A stretch of 42,066 nt of DNA from assembly GCA_003248125.1 (NCBI GenBank), contig QJXZ01000172.1, positions 1 through 42,066 on the forward strand, read 5' to 3'. This DNA comes from Gammaproteobacteria bacterium. Lineage in GTDB: Bacteria; Pseudomonadota; Gammaproteobacteria; Pseudomonadales; Azotimanducaceae. Each line of letters opens with the position of its first letter. Positions within the stretch are counted from its first letter, which is position 1. The notes beneath the pieces are model-generated. The model was not told the origin of the DNA and searched no databases. It worked only from the letters and a program-made list of their open reading frames with translations. This document shows, one piece after another, positions 1 to 7,883 of this stretch. A program made the position numbers and the translations under genes.

Positions 1-153
1 GAGGGGATCCTCACTGATCCGGTCTATTCCGGAAAGGCTCTCGCCGGTCTGGCTTCGATGGTGCGCTCCGGCGATCTGCAGCCCCAAGGTGACGCGATCT
101 TCATACACACCGGTGGCACCAGCGTCCTTTCGGCCTACTCGGGAAGGATCTAG
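1..153 (+). CDS. D-cysteine desulfhydrase / ACC deaminase family, C-terminal end
   Basis: Open from the first base to a TAG at 151-153, giving 50 residues; the 5' part lies outside the window. The text contains DPVYSGKALAGL followed by IFIHTGGTSVLSAYSG, which matches the C-terminal end of the PLP-dependent D-cysteine desulfhydrase/ACC deaminase family (DPVYTGKAM...FIHTGG...). In that family the segment closes the PLP domain and the T-G-G loop lies near the cofactor phosphate. Family members release pyruvate, ammonia and H2S from D-cysteine, or deaminate ACC; the substrate cannot be judged from this fragment. About 100 bases without a clear signal separate it from the next gene. Confidence 0.8.
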   Translation, partial: EGILTDPVYSGKALAGLASMVRSGDLQPQGDAIFIHTGGTSVLSAYSGRI

Positions 154-254
154 CCGATCGGCGGTACCAAAAGTGTGACGGGTGTCATACATCGCGTGGA
201 CCATGGCGATGGCAAAATTGTGCGAACGTTGAATCTAGAACTGCCCGAGAAAAC

Positions 255-1709
255 GTGAAGCCTCTTGAGAAGACACTGGTCTGGCTCTTTCCGACCCTCC
301 ACCTGCAAGGCACTCCTTGGCTGCGCCTGTGGCTCGAACGCGAACGAACTGATTTCGTGCGAATAGCCAGGATTCTTTACCCGCTGATTTCAGTTGCATA
401 CCTGTTGCACTTCTTCCTCTTCGATCTTCCGATGAATCTCCAGCCAATCGAGCATTGGAGGTACTTCCGCACGTCAATGTCGGGACTAGCCTTCGCCACA
501 TTCCTCTTCTACTGTTCCAACAATTTCATTCAGTCACGTTGGTACAAACTGCCCGCAGCAATCATGGGTGCAGTAATCTGTCACTTCCAGGCACGGGTGC
601 TTGTCTGGTACGAAGAGTCTGTCTATTTCTACGCATTTGCGTTTGTTATCCTAGCAACGATCATGCTCCGAACAGGTGTCGCGATCGGGCTTGCCTATGC
701 AACAACGCTGTTTGCAGTCCAATGGTCGTCCTACATCGAGGTTGAGCTCGATGAGCCACTCTTGTATAGCGCAACGGTGATCTCATCGTTGTTCATTTTG
801 ATGGCAAGGTCGACCCAGGCAGCTGAAGTAAAGTACTTCAGTGCAGCCCAGGAAAACGTCGCAAACCAACGAAGGCTCATCGAGCTTAACATTGAGTTCA
901 CGAGTCGCCTCCGGGCATTTCTCCCAAGAGAGATTTCTCGACGCCTGTTCGGATATGTTGAGAATCAACATATGACGGTATTGCAGGCCATAGAGGAGGT
1001 CCTCCGGCCGCGCCATAAGGACATCGCTTGCCTATTTAGCGACATTAGAGGATTTACGAAGTCGACTCAGGGCACCTCAACGTACGTGGATGAAGGTGTG
1101 ATCCCCAATGTACGACGGTGCGCACAAGCCATTGAGGATCATGGCGGGATTCCGAGGAAGGTCGGCGATCTGATTTTTGCCTATTTTGATAGCTCGGACT
1201 TTCAAACAAACGTGCGTAGGTGTATGGCCGCCGCGGAAGCGCTCGTCGAGGCAAACATTTCATTCAATGAATTAAGTCACGACTCCGTGAAGATCCGTCG
1301 GAACGTGCTCGTAGCATCAGGAAGCGCAGTCGTAGGGAATCTCGGCGGGTTCGACTCTTCCATCGAGATCACTGCGCTTGGAAACCCAGTCAATCTTCTC
1401 AGCCGCCTAGATGAGCTAGTAAAGAGCCCCTCCGTTCGAAACCGCATCGATCCGCAAGACATCGTTTTGGATGAACGAACGGCGAAGACGCTCCGCGAGA
1501 TGCCAGACTTCAGCCGCAAACTGACGGAACTATCGCTCACGGAGATAGGCGCGGCGATTCGCGATTTTGAAACAATCCCTAGAATCTGGATCTACAGAGC
1601 GGACCGTGTCGACGATCCGGACACCACAAGAAACCGTACGGAAGGAGCCACTCTTGAATCCCTACGCTACGCTCGCGGACAGATACAAGCTCTACGCCCC
1701 GGACCCTGA
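255..1709 (+). CDS. Membrane-anchored class IIIb adenylate/guanylate cyclase
   Basis: 484 residues. The N-terminal ~190 residues carry about five to six hydrophobic helices (around 40-57, 75-90, 100-117, 124-158, 168-185), followed by a linker and a class III cyclase domain at ~255-450. Metal-binding Asp are visible in FSDIRGF (D263) and KVGD (D305). The transition-state pair is N380 and R384 in NPVNLLSRL. The base-selecting position holds Thr (T373 in EITALGN) where class IIIa enzymes have Asp, which is the class IIIb pattern. Expected product is cAMP, less likely cGMP. The GTG start at 255 has only a weak GAGAAA box upstream, so a later start is possible. Its 3' end overlaps the next gene by 56 bases, which ties it to the acyltransferase operon. 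The membrane part is not one I recognise. Confidence 0.88.
   Translation: MKPLEKTLVWLFPTLHLQGTPWLRLWLERERTDFVRIARILYPLISVAYLLHFFLFDLPMNLQPIEHWRYFRTSMSGLAFATFLFYCSNNFIQSRWYKLPAAIMGAVICHFQARVLVWYEESVYFYAFAFVILATIMLRTGVAIGLAYATTLFAVQWSSYIEVELDEPLLYSATVISSLFILMARSTQAAEVKYFSAAQENVANQRRLIELNIEFTSRLRAFLPREISRRLFGYVENQHMTVLQAIEEVLRPRHKDIACLFSDIRGFTKSTQGTSTYVDEGVIPNVRRCAQAIEDHGGIPRKVGDLIFAYFDSSDFQTNVRRCMAAAEALVEANISFNELSHDSVKIRRNVLVASGSAVVGNLGGFDSSIEITALGNPVNLLSRLDELVKSPSVRNRIDPQDIVLDERTAKTLREMPDFSRKLTELSLTEIGAAIRDFETIPRIWIYRADRVDDPDTTRNRTEGATLESLRYARGQIQALRPGP
1641..1656 (+). promoter_or_regulatory. Shine-Dalgarno deciding a TTG start for the PilZ-acyltransferase
   Basis: GAAGGAG at 1641-1647 sits six bases before TTG 1654-1656, inside the end of the cyclase gene. 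It is the best ribosome site near the N-terminus. The in-frame ATG further upstream at 1567 lies deep in the cyclase coding region and has no comparable site. Confidence 0.7.
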
Positions 1710-3147
1710 ACTCCATGGGTCGTACTACCCGGCAGACATCTACCCCGGAGAATCGATCTATACGACGATACGAAACGCACAGACCGGTGAGTTGCTGGAG
1801 GCGAACGCCCGAGCGTGGAGACTTAGTCCGCTAGGCTTGGAGGTTGTCACCAAACGCAGCCGAGAGGGTCTCGTAGGCGTTCCAATTGACGTTGAGATGA
1901 GGGTAGGTCGAGAGGCATTCCACGTTACCGGCATCATTGTCGCGTCACATGGCAGCCAGCACGGCGAACCCCTGCTAGGGATTCGACTTGTAGAACTCGA
2001 TGGTCACGCAACTTACGAGGGTCCCGATCGACGAGACGGAAGTCGATGGTTGTTCGGGGATCAATTCTGTCCCATTTGCGTCGCGGCTAATCCTGCTCGA
2101 TTCAACGACTTCGTGTACCTCCGCGTCAGGGATGTGAGTTCTCGAGGTATGCGGCTGACAACCAGCTTGAGGAACAAATTCCTTATCCAGGGTATGACGC
2201 TCAGATGTCTTGTGAGTCTTCCGCTAGTGGCCCAGCTTTCGCTGAACCTGACAATCAAAAACATCGAACTCGAAAACGATCCGGACAACCCACTTCTCGC
2301 AATCGGAGCCTCTTTCGACTCAGCATCCCAGTCGGATCTGCAGCTTTTGGGTCAATACATCGTCCAATTCGGACAAGGTGCACAGCTTGATGAACTGAGA
2401 GCGTATGGACTCGTGCCAAAGTCCGTCTCCTCGGCAGTTGAGTTCTCGTTCGCAAGGACTATTCACGAATACGAACAGGTTCTAAGACTGCGACACATCG
2501 CATACACACAGGCTGGCAAAGTCGGTACTTCTCTGACGCCCCAAGATATGGGCGAGACCTATGACACTCGATCGCGAATTGTAATTGCCAAGTATCACGG
2601 TAAGGTCATCGCATCTGCGGGTCTCGTATTCAATGAATACCACGACAAAATGGAAATCGAAGACAGTACCGTCTGGCCGTCGGGTCTTCCGCGACGCGAA
2701 GAGATGGTGGAAGTCATCAGAAACTGTACGCACCCTTCCTACCGCGGCAACGACTTGTTGATGGCGATGTTCAGGTTCATCGCCATCACCGTTCTCCAAG
2801 CGGGACGCAAATACGTAGTCATAGGCACCACACCCGACCTCGTGGCTCTCTACAGTCGGATCGGAATGCACGATGTGAACCTTGAATACAATCACGGAAA
2901 ACTAGGCGGTGCTTTGCATAAGGTAATGCTAGGCGATATCCCCAAAACTATGGCTGGCGTTGGGATCAGCCCCATCTATTGGAATGCCCTATGGGCCGAC
3001 ACGGCAACATACATGCACACGAACGAGCTCGTTTCACCAACGGGGCTGGACTTGATTCGAACGCGTGCGTATGGAATTCTGAGGCCACTCTCTCTTCTGC
3101 TCCAAGCGAGAATGCAGCGCACTCGAAGGCATCGCCAGAAGGCATAG
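1654..3147 (+). CDS. PilZ domain fused to a FeeM-like N-acyl amino acid synthase
   Basis: 497 residues from the TTG start. Residues ~25-115 look like a degenerate PilZ-like barrel (RLSPLGLEV at 56-64). Residues ~120-230 form a second PilZ domain with the complete c-di-GMP signature: RxxxR as R127-DGS-R131, then D/NxSxxG as D160-VSSR-G165, 28 residues apart. Residues ~262-450 resemble the FeeM/autoinducer-synthase branch of the GNAT fold: FSFARTIHEYEQVLRLRHIAY, a strand with VIASAGLVF, then ATY. FeeM enzymes transfer a long-chain acyl group from acyl-ACP to an amino acid. The inference is an acyltransferase gated by c-di-GMP. It overlaps the cyclase upstream and lies 8 bases before a methyltransferase, followed by an RND exporter. 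Amino-acid and acyl specificity cannot be read. No ACP gene is present, so the housekeeping ACP would have to serve. Confidence 0.8.
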   Translation: MNPYATLADRYKLYAPDPELHGSYYPADIYPGESIYTTIRNAQTGELLEANARAWRLSPLGLEVVTKRSREGLVGVPIDVEMRVGREAFHVTGIIVASHGSQHGEPLLGIRLVELDGHATYEGPDRRDGSRWLFGDQFCPICVAANPARFNDFVYLRVRDVSSRGMRLTTSLRNKFLIQGMTLRCLVSLPLVAQLSLNLTIKNIELENDPDNPLLAIGASFDSASQSDLQLLGQYIVQFGQGAQLDELRAYGLVPKSVSSAVEFSFARTIHEYEQVLRLRHIAYTQAGKVGTSLTPQDMGETYDTRSRIVIAKYHGKVIASAGLVFNEYHDKMEIEDSTVWPSGLPRREEMVEVIRNCTHPSYRGNDLLMAMFRFIAITVLQAGRKYVVIGTTPDLVALYSRIGMHDVNLEYNHGKLGGALHKVMLGDIPKTMAGVGISPIYWNALWADTATYMHTNELVSPTGLDLIRTRAYGILRPLSLLLQARMQRTRRHRQKA

Positions 3148-3155
3148 AAGGCGGG

Positions 3156-3920
3156 GTGAACTGGAACGAGTACGCTAAGTGTTACGACCTACTTTGTGAT
3201 CTGAGCCGAATAGGCAGGCTGAGTCTACCGAGCGACGCAAGCATCCTCGATTTAGGTGGCGGAACGGGCAATTTCCTTTGTCACGGATTGCCGGCGGAGC
3301 TTCACCGAGCGAACCTATCTCACCTTGACTTCAATGAAGGCATGCTCGGAGCGGCGAGAGAAAAATACAAAAAGGAGGGACTAAGCGTCGAGTTGCTTCA
3401 CGCCGACGCTACAAGATACGAGCTGCCGCCTAGTTCGTTCGATTGCATATTGAGCGTCAATTCGTTGTACGCCATGTCTAATCCGGTCAGCGTGCTGCAA
3501 AAGGTCTATTCGGCGCTTAGACCAGGCGGTCTTTTGTTTCTTGTGAATCTCGGTAGGATCCAGAATACTCTCGACTGGACGCTGTACTTGGTCGCGACAA
3601 ACCTGATCCGCCTCGGACCTAGGAGGGTGATCGAGCTGCTCCGAAATGAAGGATCCACAATTGCCAAGGCCAACAGAAGGATTGCGTGCGAACAGAGGCA
3701 TCATCGGTATTGGAAACACACTACCGCGGAAATCGGAGAGCAACTCACGCGGATAGGGTTTCGTGTTGACGAGCTACGCCCTTGCTACCGCGGCTACTCA
3801 GACTTGGCGATTTGTACGAAACCAGGACCAAGCGCACAGTGCCTAGGCTTACAGTCTACGCAACTATTGCTTTCACCTTTACGTTCATATTCGCATCCTC
3901 GCTCGGTCTATCGAGACTAA
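3156..3920 (+). CDS. Class I SAM-dependent methyltransferase
   Basis: 254 residues from GTG 3156, preceded by AGAAGG at 3146-3151; upstream in-frame starts lie inside the acyltransferase gene. The N-terminus NWNEYAKCYDLL is typical of small-molecule methyltransferases. Motif I is ILDLGGGTG (30-38), the acidic residue region is HLDFNEGML, and a later SFDCILSVNSLY strand matches motif II/post-motif. The C-terminal part (about 150-210) is basic and amphipathic, as in lipid or polyketide modifying members. Given its place between an acyltransferase and an exporter, the likely role is methylation of the acylated product, for example as an ester or N-methyl. The last 40 residues overlap the exporter gene and look like non-conserved tail (LQSTQLLLSPLRSYSHP). 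Confidence 0.85.
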   Translation: MNWNEYAKCYDLLCDLSRIGRLSLPSDASILDLGGGTGNFLCHGLPAELHRANLSHLDFNEGMLGAAREKYKKEGLSVELLHADATRYELPPSSFDCILSVNSLYAMSNPVSVLQKVYSALRPGGLLFLVNLGRIQNTLDWTLYLVATNLIRLGPRRVIELLRNEGSTIAKANRRIACEQRHHRYWKHTTAEIGEQLTRIGFRVDELRPCYRGYSDLAICTKPGPSAQCLGLQSTQLLLSPLRSYSHPRSVYRD

Positions 3921-6067
3921 GTTCCTCCGTTGATACCCGGGTGTATTTCTCGCCTTCGAACACCCGATTTCAAGCACTCAAGACTTTCGAGGCGAAGTTT
4001 TCTGAGACAAATACACTCGTAATCTTCCTCCGGAAGCCTGAATCCCTGGAGGTAAACGAATTCCTCCAGGTAGTTCGTGAACTCCACGAAGGGTCGCTGA
4101 CCCTTCCTCGACTCGTCCGATCGGATTCGATCGTGAACTACCCGCTCATTTTCGGCGACGAGACGGGGATCGGCGTCAAGGACTTCATCGACTATGCGTG
4201 CGACGAATCGGGATGTCCAAGGTATCTCGAGATACTCGACGAACCAGGCGTAGTTAGCCGCCTCGTGTCTAAGGACGCGACAGTTCTGGCAGTTGCCATG
4301 ACGTTCGTGGTTCCACTAGCAACGTCCAGCGTGATTTCAGAACTCACAGAATCTGCGCGAGCGCTTGCGGCCACGATCATCAAGCCTCACGGAATTGAAT
4401 ACGCAATCGTGGGTAGCATTTCCCAGATGGAAGCGTTTAGAGAAGCGTCCCGAAAGGAGACATACAAGCTAATTGCATTCGCGCTCCTGTTGGTCGGAAC
4501 CAGCCTTTCCTTCCTCTATCGCCAGCTGCTAACCCCAGCGACGATCATGGTCATCGGGATGATTGGTGCAACGGCCAGCGTAGCCTCACTGGGGATTGCC
4601 GGCGTTCCCCTCAATACCTCCACTACCGCCTCACCAATCATCGCGATGCTGTTAGTTGTGGCAACTGCGACTCACGTGTTCGCGTCATTCCACCGAAGTT
4701 CCGCAGTCAGCCCTGCAGACGAGTCCATGCGAAGCGCCCTACGAGAGAATCGCGCTCCGATTATTCTGACCACATTAACATCGTGCGCCGGTTTGGCTTC
4801 CCTAAACTACGCGGACGCGCCACCACTCGCGCAACTCGGAAATTCCGTCGTGGCGGGAACGATAGTGGGAGTCGTCGCGCTCTATGTCTTCGCTCCACTT
4901 GCGGCGAGGTTGCTTCCACGCAAAATGCATAGAGAGATCGTCGGTTGGGCAATCGATATCGGAGACAGAAAGAACTCACAAATTGCCCTCGTTCTCGCAT
5001 TTGCTTCTGTCATTGCTGCGATGGGCGTCTCAAGGATCAACATTGATGAAGATTTCGTTGAGTATTTTTCAGACGCCTACGAGTTTAGAAGGGGAGCGGA
5101 CTTCGCCGCCCGCTATATGGCTGGACCAAAGTCTCTGCAGATTGCCGTCAATACGAACCGCAATGGCGGAATCGAGTCTCAGGAGGCGATTCAGTTCTTG
5201 CACACGTTCGAGACTTGGCTGCGGGGCTTGAAGCCGGCCGCGAGTGTCTGGGGAATCGCAGACCCACTTTTCCGACTAAAGAACACGCTGACTTCTCGAC
5301 AAGAGAGCTTCGACGACGAACTGGTCGCTCAATCCCTGCTGACATACGAGCTGTCACTTGGCGAAGGACAGGACCTTCGCGAATATCTAAGCAGCGACCG
5401 CGCCTCGACGCGCGTCTCGGTGCTGCTTGGACCAAGCAGTTCAACGACAATCATGGAACTGGACGCGGTGATCAGACAGTGGTTTCTTGAGGAAGCCCCA
5501 TGCGGATACTCAGTTTCCGTTTCTGGAATCAATGTTCCGATTGCGTACATGGCAGTCGAGAATATCGGCTCCCTCGTCAAAGCTGTATCCCTTACAGTGG
5601 TGGGCATGACAATTGCCCTCGGGATCTTCTTCCGCTCATTTCCGATTTCGATGATCTCTCTTGTGGCAATTGGTTTACCAATCCTTATGGGCTTTGGGAT
5701 CTGGGGTTGGTTCATTGGTGACATTGGGCTCGCGGCATCAGTCGTACTCGCTATCACGATAGGAATCGTGATTGACGACGCAATTCACCTTACATACCGA
5801 TTTTCCCAGGCGACGAGGAGCGGTATGAGCACAAAAGCAGCAAGGCGCTACGCGCTATCAAATGCCGGAGTTGCAATCACACAAACATCCATTGCGCTAA
5901 GCCTGGGCTTTCTTGTGCTCACCTTCTCTGGATTTCGGGTCAACGAGGTCTTGGGAATGTGCACAGCAGGCGTTCTTATCTGCGCGTGGATCTTCGACTT
6001 CTTCCTTCTTCCCTCGGCCCTCGCAATTGCATCCCGCTTCTCGGAGGCACCACGTGCCGCCCTCTAG
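3782..6067 (+). CDS. MMPL/RND-superfamily exporter (COG1033-like)
   Basis: 761 residues with the two-fold RND layout: a first helix at ~25-45, a periplasmic loop to ~225, a block of about five helices to ~385, a helix at ~405-425, a second periplasmic loop to ~590, and a final helix block to ~750. GIVIDDAIHLTYRF (~660) is the conserved acidic transmembrane motif of the second half, needed for proton coupling in RND pumps. This protein type exports lipids or acylated molecules across the inner membrane in many bacteria. The start is uncertain: TTG 3782, TTG 3812 and GTG 3839 are all possible. The last has AGGA 12 bases upstream and gives 742 residues. The gene overlaps the methyltransferase and ends 2 bases from the convergent hydrolase stop. 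No periplasmic adaptor or outer membrane channel gene is seen. Confidence 0.88.
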   Translation: MLPRLLRLGDLYETRTKRTVPRLTVYATIAFTFTFIFASSLGLSRLSSSVDTRVYFSPSNTRFQALKTFEAKFSETNTLVIFLRKPESLEVNEFLQVVRELHEGSLTLPRLVRSDSIVNYPLIFGDETGIGVKDFIDYACDESGCPRYLEILDEPGVVSRLVSKDATVLAVAMTFVVPLATSSVISELTESARALAATIIKPHGIEYAIVGSISQMEAFREASRKETYKLIAFALLLVGTSLSFLYRQLLTPATIMVIGMIGATASVASLGIAGVPLNTSTTASPIIAMLLVVATATHVFASFHRSSAVSPADESMRSALRENRAPIILTTLTSCAGLASLNYADAPPLAQLGNSVVAGTIVGVVALYVFAPLAARLLPRKMHREIVGWAIDIGDRKNSQIALVLAFASVIAAMGVSRINIDEDFVEYFSDAYEFRRGADFAARYMAGPKSLQIAVNTNRNGGIESQEAIQFLHTFETWLRGLKPAASVWGIADPLFRLKNTLTSRQESFDDELVAQSLLTYELSLGEGQDLREYLSSDRASTRVSVLLGPSSSTTIMELDAVIRQWFLEEAPCGYSVSVSGINVPIAYMAVENIGSLVKAVSLTVVGMTIALGIFFRSFPISMISLVAIGLPILMGFGIWGWFIGDIGLAASVVLAITIGIVIDDAIHLTYRFSQATRSGMSTKAARRYALSNAGVAITQTSIALSLGFLVLTFSGFRVNEVLGMCTAGVLICAWIFDFFLLPSALAIASRFSEAPRAAL

Positions 6068-6069
6068 CA

Positions 6070-6915
6070 CTACTTCGTATGCAGTCTATAGACCTCACCA
6101 TCACGCACCACGTGCCCCGCCGTTGGGGCGGCGAAATGAGTGCCAATGATTAGAACCGGCCGGTCAGCATATCGCGACAAGAACCCCAAGCGCGTCTCCG
6201 CACTCTGGGCTTGATCCACGTCGGCAAGGGAACTCCAATCGGGGTGAGCGATCTGGCACGGATGGTGGATCATGTCGCCGGTGATCACCGCCTCCTCGCC
6301 ACGGGAAGTGATATGCACACTCACATGACCTGGAGTATGTCCCGGCGTCGCTTCTAGGCGCACTTCCGGCGTGACAAGATGATCCTCTGGCACTAGATCG
6401 GCCAGTCCGGCGTCGAAAATTGGCTGCACTGAGTCCTCGACCACCGGGCCATACGTTTGCGGTTCGCTGCGCCAGTGATCCCATTCCGCCCGTGCGAAGA
6501 GATAGCGGGCACTCCCGAAAGTGGGGATCCAACGACCATTCACAAGGCGTGTGTTCCAACCAACGTGATCGACATGCATGTGTGTACACAGCACTGTGTC
6601 TATCGAGTCCGCCGGGTAGCCGGCCGATTCTAGGTCCGAAAGGAATCGAGTCTGCATGCCATTCCACTTTGGATACGTCCGAGTCTTGTCGTTGCCAATG
6701 CACGTGTCGACGATGATCCGCCGGTCTTCCGATTCGACCACGAACGAATGGATGCTAAGCACCATTCTTCCTTGCTCATCGATGAACGGTGCGAGCCACG
6801 GCAGCTGTCGCAGACGATCCGGTGTCGCCTGAGGTAGAAGGTGAGGGCCGAGTGAGGCCGTTGTCAGCTCTACGAACTGCGAGATCCTGACGTTTCCGAT
6901 CTGCCATACGAGCAT
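6070..6915 (-). CDS. MBL-fold metallohydrolase
   Basis: 281 residues from ATG 6915, chosen because GGAGG precedes it by five bases; an upstream TTG at 6930 has no such site. The zinc signature is THMHVDHVGW (H112, H114, D116, H117), with further ligands H193 in PGHTPGH, D214 in TGDMIHH and H260 in GTHF. This full dinuclear set points to an active hydrolase of the lactonase/glyoxalase II-like branch, where some members open N-acyl homoserine lactones and others act on esters or lactones in catabolic pathways. It ends tail to tail with the exporter. It may belong with the catabolic genes to the right, or it may degrade a relative of the acyl product made by the left operon; the sequence alone does not decide. 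Confidence 0.85.
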   Translation of the reverse strand: MLVWQIGNVRISQFVELTTASLGPHLLPQATPDRLRQLPWLAPFIDEQGRMVLSIHSFVVESEDRRIIVDTCIGNDKTRTYPKWNGMQTRFLSDLESAGYPADSIDTVLCTHMHVDHVGWNTRLVNGRWIPTFGSARYLFARAEWDHWRSEPQTYGPVVEDSVQPIFDAGLADLVPEDHLVTPEVRLEATPGHTPGHVSVHITSRGEEAVITGDMIHHPCQIAHPDWSSLADVDQAQSAETRLGFLSRYADRPVLIIGTHFAAPTAGHVVRDGEVYRLHTK

Positions 6916-7052
6916 TGTGTCCTCCAGCAAGCGTCCTTTTCAGCATCGTAGATCCCAGCTCGGCTATGAACCAGTGTCGATTTGACCATCTAGCCGCTTC
7001 TCGTCGAAGATCTGCCAAAGGGCCCAAGATGAACGGGAAAAGAGGGGGACGA

Positions 7053-7835
7053 ATGCAATTCCGCGATGTCGAGGTCGTTCTAGACGGTCACGTTGCGACC
7101 GCCGAAATCCAGCGGCCACCGAATAACTTTTTCGATGTGGAGCTGATCAATTCCCTCGCCGATGCATTCGAGTCGCTCGATGCGAATCCGAGTTGCAGGG
7201 CGATCGTGCTATGCGCACAGGGCAAGCACTTTTGCGCAGGCGCGAACTTCGGCGACTCTCGACAGCAAGCCGAGCGTGCGGAGCGGCGCGCCGACTCGGG
7301 CAATCCTCTCTATACAGCGGCAGTTAGGCTATTTCGCACCAAAAAGCCGATCATCGCGGCGGTTCAAGGTGCAGCAGTCGGCGGTGGTTTCGGGCTTGCG
7401 GTAATGCCCGACTTCCGTGTCGTTTCTCCTGAAGCACGTTTTACGGCCAACTTCGTAAAGCTCGGATTTCATCCTGGGTTCGGCCTTTCTTACACTCTCC
7501 CACGATTGATCGGTCAGCAGCGTGCGAATCTCATGTTCATGACGGGCCGCAGAGTGGATGGAGAGACTGCATTCGACTGGGGTCTGGCCGATGTCCTTAC
7601 AGATGCATCCACGTTGCGTGCCGAAGCAAACAAACTCGCATCCGAAATTGCTGAGAATGCCCCTCTCGCCGTGATGTCGGTGAGAGCGACGCTACGTGCC
7701 GGGCTGGCCGACGCAGTAAAGGCGATGACTGATCACGAATTCGTCGAGCAGCATCGCTTGCAGCAGACCGAAGATCACCGCGAAGGGGTTCGAGCCGTTG
7801 CGGAGCGCCGGCCTGGGAATTTCAGAGGTCGATGA
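7053..7835 (+). CDS. Enoyl-CoA hydratase/isomerase (crotonase) family protein
   Basis: 260 residues from ATG 7053, which has GAGGGGG four bases upstream; the reading frame continues upstream but without a better start. Crotonase features: HFCAGANF and GAAVGGGFGLAV form the oxyanion hole and CoA pocket, followed by the LGFHPGFG turn. The segment where hydratases carry the first catalytic Glu (FxxPE) reads FTANFVKLG, so that Glu is replaced by Phe. The second Glu position, after the G-A/Q-x-x-A helix, reads NLMFMTG and also lacks Glu. The protein is therefore unlikely to be a standard hydratase; an isomerase, hydrolase, lyase or ring-opening role fits crotonases with other active sites. It is convergent with the transporter gene to the right. 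Confidence 0.85.
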   Translation: MQFRDVEVVLDGHVATAEIQRPPNNFFDVELINSLADAFESLDANPSCRAIVLCAQGKHFCAGANFGDSRQQAERAERRADSGNPLYTAAVRLFRTKKPIIAAVQGAAVGGGFGLAVMPDFRVVSPEARFTANFVKLGFHPGFGLSYTLPRLIGQQRANLMFMTGRRVDGETAFDWGLADVLTDASTLRAEANKLASEIAENAPLAVMSVRATLRAGLADAVKAMTDHEFVEQHRLQQTEDHREGVRAVAERRPGNFRGR

Positions 7836-7883
7836 GTTGCTACTGTAGCTGATTGCGCGAAGGTCCGACCAGGCAAGGTAAGG

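Noticed and set aside
2482-2895. 137-residue minus-strand frame inside the acyltransferase gene
   Set aside because: Antisense to a well supported domain and without motifs or start signals.
6070-6915. MBL-fold protein as an acyl-homoserine lactonase
   Set aside because: The zinc motif is shared by many hydrolases and nothing visible in the substrate region is specific for lactones.
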